Positions 15,097 to 25,724 of a DNA stretch of 64,000 nucleotides are shown here, in pieces. This DNA comes from Tubulanus polymorphus (lineage: Eukaryota > Nemertea > Palaeonemertea > Tubulaniformes > Tubulanidae), in assembly GCF_964204645.1 (NCBI RefSeq), contig NC_134026.1:30690650-30754649 (forward strand), in the 5' to 3' direction. A model generated the notes under the pieces. It ran no database searches. It was not told the origin of the DNA and saw only the letters and a list, made by a program, of their open reading frames with translations. Position 1 is the stretch's first letter; every line of letters starts with the position of its first letter. The translations under genes were made by a program, and so were the position numbers.

Positions 15097-16747
15097 TACA
15101 CTTCAAATAGACTCTTATTATATATAGATAGACTATGTTTTCTCGTTGTATGGGCGGGCAATTCCTATTTTAAGATCAAAAGGTTTATACCAACCGGTAC
15201 CGTAGTTTGTATCAGATCTTATTTAAGGTAACTAGTAGGTTGTAGTCGAAAGTTACATATATTATTAGCTAAAGGAAACTTTTTGGATTTTTCATTCTTT
15301 GTGTGTTGAGGTTTTACATTATCATCATAACACGAACTGTGAGTGTGATATGACACCACAGCTTTTAGAACCACGATTGAAAATATCATATACTTCAATA
15401 TCTTAATGGATAACGAGAATAAGTCGACGAGGACGAAATGACTGACGATATTCAGGTCATTATCGCATCCACTCTGGAAATAGAAGAAGCCTTAAAGACG
15501 ATGACAGCGCTCTCTCTCTCCAAGTCGTCGAGCTGGTCACTAGTGCATTCATTAATAAACTACCGGTATCCACCGTATCTGCTTGAAGTGATGACAGTTT
15601 ACCTCGAGTCGGTGACACCGACAAAATACCGGAGATATATATGAGTTGATATATATTTTGGTGAATTCCGGCCAATTGGCGTCATTACTTATCTAACGTC
15701 ACAAGATGTTTCGCTTGTAACTGACGGGTATACAACCGCCTTATAAGGTAATGCACGACGTCACAAGTATTGTTGTTCATTCGCGTCAAATTGGACAACA
15801 AAATTACAGTGAACTGTCACCTCTAACTAGCTCGTGACGTCCAGTATGACGAGTTGTGACATACTTCACTATTGACTCTAAAATATTCGAGTATAGATCA
15901 ATACTGTATGAGTGATCGAGGATAGGTCTATTTCTAGAATAAATATTCCGTTTCATTTCTTTATATTCTATAACACAATCCATGTAAAATCATTACTGCT
16001 TTAGCGTAGAACGTGTTTAAAAGGTTATTGCTATGTCAGAAATTGATGCATTTGGCACGTTTGTTGACCGCAAAACTATGTTCTTTGAGCGCATATCATA
16101 ATGTATTTAGAGCATGTTGAAGAGATGTCGAGCGGCTTCATACACAGCCGACAGTGTGAAGAAATGAGACACCAACAACGTCTCGGCTTACACCGCATAG
16201 TAAGCCCCTGAAGCTAGTCTGTTAAACTAATTAATTAATCAAATGAAAATGAACATTTAAAAAGCCGCGCAATGTAATTTTCTTGTCAAATACACTTCAA
16301 ATTATGAATGCGCGTTCGACGGAATATCGGGGAGTTTTAGTTCGCGTATAGGAAAAGGTCAAAATGTGCAAAATATCATATATCTCGTGGCCTAGTCTCT
16401 GAATTATGCTGACTGCGTCCGGGAATCAAACAGATATTTGTAAAGAGAGAAAATCAAACTGAAACTACTCTCATATCGATGTGGTTGATTGACATTTTTA
16501 CCACGTACCAAGCCAGCGTCTGATCCCGAGAGACTAGAAAAATTACCTTATTTTTTCCACACAAATCTTTGATCTTTTTTCTGAAGCGCATTATCGCAAT
16601 CATCTCGTTTTAAATGAATAAAACCGCATTTCTCCCGACTTCGCCCGCGCCGGAAGAGACGGCAGCGAAACACGACGAATCGTCTGTGAAATAATCAATT
16701 TCCTTGAAATTACATCAAAAAGACGAAAGTTCATAAAGTTAAATGTT

Positions 16748-16861
16748 GGGTTCGATTTCACGAATAAGAAGTTCAAACGTTTGGTTTACTTTGGTTCCTT
16801 AGTGTTTTCAACAATTCAAACTTAACCGTTTTAAGCTTAAACTTTTTTGTGAAACTGGGAC
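16748..16861. repeat. Family A element (AGTTTCAC ends)
   Basis: It starts GGGTTCGATTTCACGAATAAG and ends CTTTTTTGTGAAACTGGGAC... on the plus strand, so the ends are imperfect inverted repeats. The interior has AACCGTTTTAAGCTTAAAC, shared inverted with the 58280-58406 copy in a DOCK intron. Confidence 0.7.
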
Positions 16862-17979
16862 TCGAGTTCTATTTCAAACAGTAAAGGAGACGAAGAATCG
16901 TGTTTGTTTTGTTGATTGGTTTGAAATTCGTTCGAAGTTGGAAACAGCGTGTGATTTGGGAAAATTGCTTCAAAACTCGGCTGAATCTAGGAAATCTGGA
17001 AGGACAGGGTCCAGAAGAAAAGGATGATCTCTGTCTTGACAAACGAGTAACCTCAGTGGGATAGCAGAATACTCTTTACATACATGATTCAAAATGATAG
17101 ATATTATCAGAATGTGTAGAAGGAGTGTGACCTTTTTAGAGACAGCATTTATTTTTTTTTCATTCGACAATACGTCAAATAGTCTGCTTCTAAAATTGGA
17201 AAGAGCACATCATCACCCGCGGTCGGGTATCAGATATTCTGAAAATAGAATTAATAATGGACGGAACTATTATTAGACTAATGGTGATCGCAGGTGGACG
17301 CCAACATCATCAAAACATACAATCGTGAAAACGAATTTCATTAATTTACCATCGAACATTGAAAACATGATATTTATCGCGTGGTGATGGATTTTGATTA
17401 TCATACGTGTAGTTTTTTACCAGCACGCCATGCGTATATAAAGTATAATCATAGACTTAGAATTCCTGTTTTATCATAAAGAGATGCTAGCTAAGTATTA
17501 CATGAAACTCTTCTCAAGCTCTCTTGAGAAATACTACATTGGGCTCTTCAACCGACGAACGAGAGAATAGCTTATGAGTATACGATGTATATGACTATAT
17601 GACTATATTCAGTACAAAGACAAAGTATGTAAATATCAATTTTGAGGGAAGGTCACAAAGACTGCTTTGAAATCGAGGGAACTAAGGCAGCGATATCCAT
17701 TCACAAATTGCAGTCCTTCGTCATAACGAATGTTGGCAGCCTCAAACGCTATTGTCGGATCTATCCATCGTCTATATGAAATGTCAAATAGAACGAACCT
17801 TAAGTCATATAAATTCTTTTAATTTGGCTAAAAGCTGACATGTAAAAATACCTTATGACGCGAGCGTCGTGGTGGCATAATCAACACACGTGAAGGATTA
17901 GAAGAGGTTACCTCATAACATTATATGATTGTGTGTCATAAACACGTTGATATCATTCCGGTTAAAGTCTTGAGGGTCA

Positions 17980-18242
17980 ATGATAAACAACATTTTAAAT
18001 CCTTTTTCTGTTATATTTTGCATAGACACAAAAATGTTGTCAACATGTTTCGGCGACAACCCGTGATACCTGTATCAGATCAAAGTTGGAACTAAAAGTT
18101 GTTACTTGTTAGCCTTAATTCTGATTTTCTCCTGATGCTGGCAGTATGAGTTCTAGCCGCAACATGTTAACAACATTTTTGTATATACGTAAAATATAAC
18201 AAAAAAGGATCCAAAATATTCGCCTCGGGGTTTTGTTTATCA
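17980..18242. repeat. Fold-back element with arms of about 55-70 bp
   Basis: Arm 17980-18050 (with AATCCTTTTTCTGTTATATT and AAAATGTTGTCAACATGTT) is reverse-complementary to arm 18161-18242 (with AACATGTTAACAACATTTTTG and AAAATATAACAAAAAAGGAT). Each arm ends inward in a CTGAT...GCCG(A/C)AACATGTT block, reading outward. No coding capacity. Confidence 0.75.
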
Positions 18243-19674
18243 TAAACATGTTGATGTTCCTCGCATGTTTCACCGTTTCAATGGAGGTAGTAAAACCCAT
18301 CGTTGAACTCAGTGTTCTCAATATTTGGCCGTTTTTCCTCTCGCCTAAGTCCTGGGCGTACAGCCGCATTTTATGTAATCAACAATTTCCATACAGGTAA
18401 TGAATGTAATACCAAAACGGGAGCAGATACGACGGTCTGTCGGTTGGTTGATTTGATTTTGTCGGCTATTCGTGTTGGAGATTCAATTAAGCCGCGGTTG
18501 ATGATAAGACTTTGTGCCGGGAAACTGATTCTTAGCATTCACCAAGCTCGTGCCGACTGACCGCCAGGGCAATTCTTGAACTAAACCAATCTAAACGGCT
18601 GTAAGGAATGTTTCGGGGATGATGAAATTCCGTGACCAATCGTGCCGAATGATAGTTCTATTACTCGCGTGCGGTCACTATTAATAATGTAGACTATAGG
18701 TTCCTACACTCCTTACTACAACAAGTCGAATCTATACTTTTACCTTTCATTGACACCTTTTACATCGAATTTATCCCATTCATAGAGCATTCATCAATCT
18801 GAGCTGAGATATGAATATCAAATCGTATCAGTGATATACCGTAGTATGAAACTACATTCTGAACATTCACATCAGCTACTTTATTATCATCAAACAGCCC
18901 ATCAAATCATTCTAGCAAATATGGCACCCTCTAGAAATCCCTCTTATAACATTCATCACGATGTTCCTATGTACACTGTTCTAAACATCAGAAGATGCCT
19001 CTGCTATTAAGTGCCCTTATGACGTCATTTGCCTCTATAAACCATACCAGAACGAAAAGATGACTGCCTACGTACATGAATTCCAAGATGACATCATCAA
19101 ATTCTCTGAAGTTTGTACCATTTCGCAACAGAGTCTGTTGACGAGTTGCTAATTGATTACAAATATATATGAACGGTTATTATTGTATTGGGAGTTTAAT
19201 TTTGATAACAGTTGATGAATTAGTTGACGTGTTCATGCCACATCAATACGCGTCTTTCTATCTAGTAATAAACCAATTAGCGACCGCACAAGTAATGACG
19301 CAAGTTGTCCGCAGAAAACAATAACAAGACGACTTTTCTACGAATCTGTCACCATCTACAACATGGCGTATACTAAATTATCTATCAAGATAAAATGCAA
19401 CAGATTTTTTCTCGTGTGCGTTCAATATCAGTCGATGAATAGTAAAAACGTACACACGTGTTCTATGTTAATGGCAACATTATTCTTTAAGTTGTCACGC
19501 CATCGCGCCGCGTATGAAACACGGTCTCAGCTTAGCTCGAAACTTGGAGTGATCAGTCAGACAGAACTCCAAGGTCGACTGCAGCTATTAAAATTCATCC
19601 TGTTGTTTATAACATGCATGGACGCGCCGTATATCCCGGGATCATCATCTAAACTCTAGTTCATATATGTCCTT
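18243..19674. other. Gene-free stretch
   Basis: The only sizeable frame (about 19363-19659, 98 codons with an ATG) shows no family features, and I do not call it. Nothing else is recognised. Confidence 0.45.
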
Positions 19675-19985
19675 GGTTGGTACGGGTAGGGGTGATGATA
19701 GTTGCCCATGGTTGGTACGGGTAGGGGTGGTGATAGTTGCCCATGGTTGGTACGGGTAGGGGTGATGATAGTTGCCGATGGTTGGTACGGGTAGGGGTGA
19801 TGATAGTTGCCGATGGTTGGTACGGGTAGGGGTGGTGATAGTTGCCCATGGTTGGTACGGGTAGGGGTGATGAAAGTTGCCCATGGTTGGTACGGGAAGG
19901 GGTGTTGATAGTTGCCCATGGTTGGTACGGGTAGGGGTGATGATAGTTGCCCATGGTTGGTACGGGTAGGGGTGATGATAGCCAT
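19675..19985. repeat. 35-bp minisatellite, about nine copies
   Basis: The unit starts GGTTGGTACGGGTAGGGGTG and continues ATGATAGTTGCC(C/G)AT. Copies differ at one or two positions (ATGATAG or GTGATAG; CCCAT or CCGAT). Because 35 is not a multiple of 3, all three minus-strand frames stay open and encode the same 35-residue super-repeat rich in YPYQP, PLPVPT and HHP. I regard these frames as a by-product of the repeat. Confidence 0.95.
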
Positions 19986-22900
19986 TGGTGAAAAACTGCG
20001 TGTTTGTTGTAACGAAAGTATCTGTGACAAAAAATGAGTCGCAAAAGTCTCCTTGGGTTAAAATCTCGTTCGACATGTCGTTCTCAATTCATATATTCAA
20101 GATGTTACTGGCAGAAATATTTTTGTAGAATTGTTTATTCACTGCAATGCCAGAAATTCGAAAGGGCACCTTCAGGGGGAGATTTCTTTTCGATCGCCAC
20201 TACATTCCGGAATACCACGACCTGGATCAACATCTGGACGGATCGTAATGATGTTTTAGGGATCGACATACGATTTCGGCATCGGGCTGAATAATGATCA
20301 AATATTGTACCCAGACTAACATCAACTCGGGTTTATTAGTTCACACGCACCACAATGGAAGTACCAATCTTGCGTCACATACTCATATTACAACATAAAG
20401 CTAGTCAGGTGACGAGGTAAATTCTAACCGTTAATTTATTCAAGCGTTTGAAACAGTACTGCACTATTTTGCAGTGTAATAACGACAGCGCTCTTTCGAC
20501 AGCTGGCCTGATTTTGTCTGTCTCTCTCTACGTACTAACACATAAATGTTCACGGCTCCTAACTAAACTTGTGGTCGCGGCTCGCGTGATAATTATCATT
20601 TTCTGGCAATATTTCTGGTGAACGCGAGTTGTTCTGTTAATCTGCCTATTACATCAAAGGAAGCGTGTAAATCTAGAATAGGATAAACTGATGATGATTA
20701 CTCGCCCGCTGTGCTGCACCGGGCGCTGCGCCTCTATTTGGGATCTTACTCTTTTCGTAAACGTGTACGAATTAGACCAACAACCAGTGGTCAATTATCA
20801 GGTAAACTAACTTTGACTTTAATGATAAAATCAATTAGTTCACTAAAAGAATAAAGATATTTTTCAGTCGTTTTACAAGATAAGGTTGTTATTTTCTAAT
20901 ATGAATACCACCAGTTGTTTAAAATAGGGTACAGACCTCTAGAAGGGACTATCAGTTTGTCGATGTTATAATAACGTGTACACGAGTGTGGTCGGGATGT
21001 AGGTAATATATATGAGTTGGCTGTTAATTTTTTATTTCGAAATTTCAGGAATGCCGATCAACTCGTCTACATATAATCCAAGCTGGTTCATTTAGTGTGT
21101 GTGGCTCTTTATTGTGTAGTTTTACATAAAAAACTATGATTGTCAATTGATTCACGCTGCAAACTCACTGTGTATATATGCTGGATGTATTGATGCATTT
21201 AAGTGATGAGGTTATTTGCTTTCAACAGCATGATGTATGATGAATATTTCACGATATTTTCGAGAGAATAAATCTAGGCACTTGATAGAATATGTTTCGA
21301 AAAAATTGGAACGGCTTTATTGAAAGGTAAAACTAATCGATTCAAACTTCCTTATTCCGATGGAAGTTCACGCATATATGACTCATTTCAAACTGCAGTT
21401 CTACTATTAAGTATCAAAACCCATGTATACAAATTAAAAAGATCGAAAACGAATCAAAATCAAAACAAAACACGATGTTTCGGACTGTAAAGAGAGGTCG
21501 AAACGTCGTGACTTCTAGATTTAGACTTAGATTTTGATAAATAGACTTGATTTTTAATCTTTTGAATTTATATATAGTTGATTTGTTAATCCTCTTGGTC
21601 TGGATGTACGGGAATATTCTACCATGAGAAAACGTATTATTTCTTACAAATGGCAGAGGGGTCATCGTTATTTGAGGACTATTTGTTTTGCACTTGTAAA
21701 ATGACTACCGCGATCCGAGTCTGTTCTTATTGACGGCGGTAAAGGATGACACATTTTATGTTGATTACGACTCAATTTACGGCGGAAACTCATAAATTTT
21801 ACTAGTGCTCTTAAATTGGATGGTAGCAACATGTGTCGATTTCTACTCGCAAAAGGAAGTTCGCAATTTTATTAACCCTATTTTATCGTGTATATTCTAG
21901 ACGAATTTAACCCCTATTTCATTTAGTACGAGTCGAAAAGTTCACCCTGAAGGTTTGTAAATTCGTCGTGTAGTTGACAGTCAATTATCTACAGCAAACA
22001 ATCTTTACTCGTCTTATTTTCTTTGATGGTTCATGATCGGTTGAATAAGTGCTGAATATCGTATAGAGAGCCGCTTACTGAACCCAAAAACAAACGCAAA
22101 ACTGATTGTCTATTTATTTCTTTAGAATAATCACGAATTCCTAGAATTTTTAGAGAATCTCATCAGATTCAGATTCTGATGATTTGTGATGGTACCGTCT
22201 TCGGTCCATCGTGTACCTCGAGGTGATTTGAGGTTGGTGCCTTATGGTAATTTTCCTTGTGTAATAGAAATCCATTGGGTTGAAATTGATTGCTCGTGAA
22301 TACTCAACCGTATCGCCATGAATAAAATCGAATTAAGTTTAACCTCTGAAGATACCCTATAAATTCAATTCATCCTGTTGGCACGCTAGAGACCTCTTTC
22401 GGCGCTTTAAACTTGTTAGATTAAACATGTCCGAAGGGAGCTTCCTTATCTTCTTTTTAATGAAGTCCTTTGCCATTCTAAAAAGAAAAGATAAAACTCG
22501 CTGGGTTCACGTAAACATAATTGATTACATTTAGATCAAACAGTTCTTGAATTCCCAACCACAATTGAAAAGGTCACAGCCACCAGAAATCATTCACTTC
22601 CTTTGACCGAGTTCTTTTCAGAATCAACAGTTTGAAAATTAGGACCATTCAGTACCATAGATCGAATAGTAGTCGAATTTTATTAGGCTACACTAGGGTA
22701 GAAATAAGTACATTTCTAATGTTCTCACTGGACCGATAGCTGTGGAACCTAGACACTAAATCTGTATGCTAAATGTTTCTCAAACTTCTACGATTTCAAT
22801 ATATCGATCTCGAAATAGAGGCGATTTTCCGCCTTATTTATTCGATTTTATTTCTACTTATGTGTTGTATCCTATACCATATACACAGTACCGGATACGA

Positions 22901-23014
22901 AATTGTGAAAACGGGAATCGAAGTATAGATATAGTTGGACGGTTGGACGAATTGACAAGATTTTAATATATTGATATATCTGATTCTTATTCATTTCTTC
23001 TTTGATTCATTACA
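19986..23014. other. Gene-free stretch upstream of the serotonin receptor
   Basis: No gene recognised. Around 21474-21520, GTTTCGGACTGT and GGTCGAAACGTCGTGAC form an imperfect inverted pair reminiscent of the GTCGAAACG block of the dispersed motif. The receptor's promoter and first non-coding exon may lie here but cannot be located. Confidence 0.5.
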
Positions 23015-23797
23015 GGGAGTAAAGCTAGCGAGAGTAGCTGAAGGCTGTGTATGGCGGTGACTCAAGAGGTTCTAACACTTCGACGTATGTCACCAAGAAC
23101 CATTGGATCGTTATTTCGGAAATGAGCTCCATGGAGCAGCAGCAGCACCAGCAGCAGCACCAGTTGGATCAGTTTTTCATCTACTTGATCACGATGCTGG
23201 TAAACTAGGAGCGTGTATAACTACATCACTGGAATATTAACAAGTCAACAATATTGGTCAAGTGCTGCATTTACCACTTGGATATTATCAAAAATACACA
23301 CACAAAGAAATTACGAAGAAAATAGATTTCATCAGCGGAGCATATCGAAAAGTTCTTTCTATGCCATCGGATATGAAACTAATTTATAAATAATGAAGAA
23401 GGTGCGGTGATGTCTTGTGATTAAGGACAAACGTCGACAACGTTATTAAATTTACTGCAATATCTTTATTGATTAAATCAGAATAGCCAAGACCTTCGAC
23501 TTGGGTTACTTCCGGTTCGTGCTATGTGTATATATAGTACTTATACGCATTATTCCCGTCGTAAATAGTTATTGAAATATTGGAAACAATTCGCTATCGA
23601 TGATTAGTATATATGCAGCGCAGGAATCACTTACTAGATTACACCATCTGTATTTACACAGTTTCTGTGCCGTGCTTTTGAAGGGAATCACAAATATGAA
23701 ATTTCGCCGAATAAATGCGGTTTGAGCTGTGAGGAAGACGCTATAGTTAAATCGCTGTTATACAATATAAAAAAGCGAAGGTTTTTCAACAAAAACA
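23015..23797 (+). other. Probable 5' untranslated exon of the 5-HT4-like receptor, with an upstream ORF
   Basis: A good splice acceptor (TTCATTACAG) ends at 23014, which suggests an untranslated exon running towards the receptor ATG. Within it, 23122-23208 is an ATG-started 28-codon upstream ORF with a Gln/His-rich stretch encoded by CAG/CAC repeats, ending in TAG. A TAA in frame with the receptor lies about 30 nt before its ATG, so the receptor does not extend upstream in this exon. The uORF could damp translation. A donor-like GGTAAAC at about 23199 would alternatively end the exon there. Confidence 0.45.
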
Positions 23798-24799
23798 ATG
23801 TGTAATAACAGCGGACCGCCTTATGAATACGGTGTCGGGAGTCGCGTTATTCTCGGCATATTTTTACTGATTCTGATAGTATTGACGATACTCGGCAATC
23901 TCGTAGTTATAACGTCGGTTCTAATTTTCCGCAAACTACGCTCAGTGACTAATGCGTTTGTCGTATCTTTAGCGGTGGCTGATCTGTTAGTCGGTGTACT
24001 GGTGATGCCCTTTGACACGTATAGACAACTGAGTAACGCTGTTTGGGATCTCGGTAAAGGAATGTGCCTGGTGGCGACTAGTTTTGACGTCATGTTCACC
24101 ACCACATCGATCATTCATCTCTCATGTTTAGCCGTCGATCGATATTTAGCCATATGCCATTGTTTTATATACCACCAATACATGAATCAAAGGACGTCCA
24201 TTATTTTATTGTTTTTATGTTGGACGGTTCCTCTTCTCGTGTCGTTCATGCCGATTATGAACGAATGGCACGCGATTGGGATAGAGGGTCTGCAACTGCC
24301 GCATGATGTTCCGGCCTGTGTGTTTATAGTCAATAAACCGATGGCCATAATCGGCTCGTTAGTCGCGTTTTATGCGCCGACAATATTCATGTTCGTCTGT
24401 AACTATCGAATATTCCAAGCCGCAAAAAGACAAGCTCAACAAATCAGGAATCTAGAGGTGGCGACACCTAGCGAAATACACCATAACAAAAGCATGCGCC
24501 ACGAGACTAAAGCGGCGAAAACGTTAACTATCGTTATGGGCGCGTATTGTGTTTGTTGGTTTCCATTTTTTATCTGTAATATCATAGACCCTTTTATCAA
24601 TTACTGTATTCCGGCGCATGTATGGCTAGTAGCCGTATGGCTGGGTTACGTGAATTCAACTATAAATCCATTTCTGTACTACTTTTTCAACAGATCGTTT
24701 CGTAAAGCATTTATTCACTTGCTCTGTCTGGAGAGGTGTGCCCTGGTACGTGAGTTCGACGCTAACGGAAATACAACTCTTTCAACCGTGTCTGAATGA
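23798..24799 (+). CDS. HTR4: 5-HT4-type serotonin receptor (class A GPCR), intronless
   Basis: A 333-aa seven-helix receptor for serotonin, expected at the plasma membrane and, by analogy with vertebrate 5-HT4, coupled to Gs/cAMP. All aminergic landmarks are visible: N34 (1.50), D62 (2.50), C90 pairing with C174, amine-binding D97 (3.32), DRY at 114-116, S187 (5.43), CWFPFF at 253-258, W281 and Y284 (7.40, 7.43), NPFLY at 290-294. Family-specific stretches match 5-HT4: VFIVNKPMAI in helix 5, HETKAAKTL before helix 6 and NIIDPFINY at its end. N3-N4-S5 is a possible glycosylation site. The tail is short, with C310 and C314 as possible palmitoylation sites. The start is supported by an in-frame stop about 30 nt upstream. 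Vertebrate HTR4 is multi-exonic, so the lack of introns is notable. Another amine ligand (dopamine, octopamine) is possible but less likely. Confidence 0.9.
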   Translation: MCNNSGPPYEYGVGSRVILGIFLLILIVLTILGNLVVITSVLIFRKLRSVTNAFVVSLAVADLLVGVLVMPFDTYRQLSNAVWDLGKGMCLVATSFDVMFTTTSIIHLSCLAVDRYLAICHCFIYHQYMNQRTSIILLFLCWTVPLLVSFMPIMNEWHAIGIEGLQLPHDVPACVFIVNKPMAIIGSLVAFYAPTIFMFVCNYRIFQAAKRQAQQIRNLEVATPSEIHHNKSMRHETKAAKTLTIVMGAYCVCWFPFFICNIIDPFINYCIPAHVWLVAVWLGYVNSTINPFLYYFFNRSFRKAFIHLLCLERCALVREFDANGNTTLSTVSE

Positions 24800-25624
24800 C
24801 AACTGCAAACTAGACGCCCCACGATCCGATCGATAAATCTCATTTCTAACTGTGATTAATTATTTCTTCATTAATGTATCTTTGTACATATTCGATATGC
24901 GTGTAACTCACTTGTTTCGACATATTTCCAATTTTCCGCCCTTATTTATTTTTAACGTTGTATGTAACGTACATTCTATATACGTCGAGCCCCATTCTAC
25001 CGCTGAATACTGTCCAGACGACCAAACCAAAACGATCTATTTCTACTTGTCTGAACGAACGTCGGATGCAGCTTTGGTAATAACTAATACAGATCGGTAT
25101 AGCTTAATTAAAACATCGATTTTAATCCATCTTAAACATTGTATTGAAAGATTGCCAAAAAATCTTGTTTTACTCAAGTTGAATGGAGGAAAGATACTGA
25201 ACCGATGATTTAGTTATTTGCCTATCTGCTCTGGTAGTTTTAACATTAGCTCTGACTGGTCGCCCAACGTTCGTTCAAACAATCTGAAAAAGCCATTAGA
25301 CCCTAATGAAAATACCTCTTTGCACTCTATTACTTCGAAAATGTATTCACTCATGTCCTGTCTGTTCTATCCCACCCGAAAACCCACTTAAATACAGTTA
25401 ACAGAGATAATGGGACGTCTAGTTGTAAACACGAACGAAGATCGGTTTTTATTTTAAATCACTATTTATCAACAATCGTTAATACATCATCATCATTATT
25501 ATATCTATGGAAAAGAGCATTGTGATGTCTAACATTGTAACCGTTAGCAAAAATACAAATTAAAACCTCTCAGAGAAATCCTTTTTGACAATTCAACCAG
25601 CTATGTTATACTTTTATAAGAAAA

Positions 25625-25630
25625 AATAAA
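25625..25630 (+). terminator. Candidate poly(A) signal for the serotonin receptor
   Basis: An AATAAA hexamer about 0.8 kb after the stop codon, the first clear one on this strand. Further AATAAA copies lie near 25945 and 27252, so longer 3' UTRs are possible. Confidence 0.35.
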
Positions 25631-25684
25631 CGGCTATATTCATGGTCAGGAGGAGTATATCCCATATTGGGGTGTGTTTTACTC

Positions 25685-25724
25685 ACGAGCAATCATCTCA
25701 ACGATGATTGAGATGATTGCTCGT
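25685..25724. repeat. Perfect 17-bp inverted repeat
   Basis: ACGAGCAATCATCTCAA and its exact reverse complement are separated by the 6-nt loop CGATGA. It lies just after the candidate poly(A) signal of the receptor. It could be a small mobile-element remnant or an RNA hairpin in an extended 3' UTR. Confidence 0.8.

Noticed and set aside
19675-19985. CRISPR-like array
   Set aside because: The units are contiguous without unique spacers and the genome is eukaryotic.
19645-20076. Proline/tyrosine-rich ORFs on the minus strand
   Set aside because: All three frames are open because of the 35-bp repeat; none has independent support.
24852-25208. 118-codon ORF after the serotonin receptor
   Set aside because: AT-rich, no family resemblance, and located in the probable 3' UTR.
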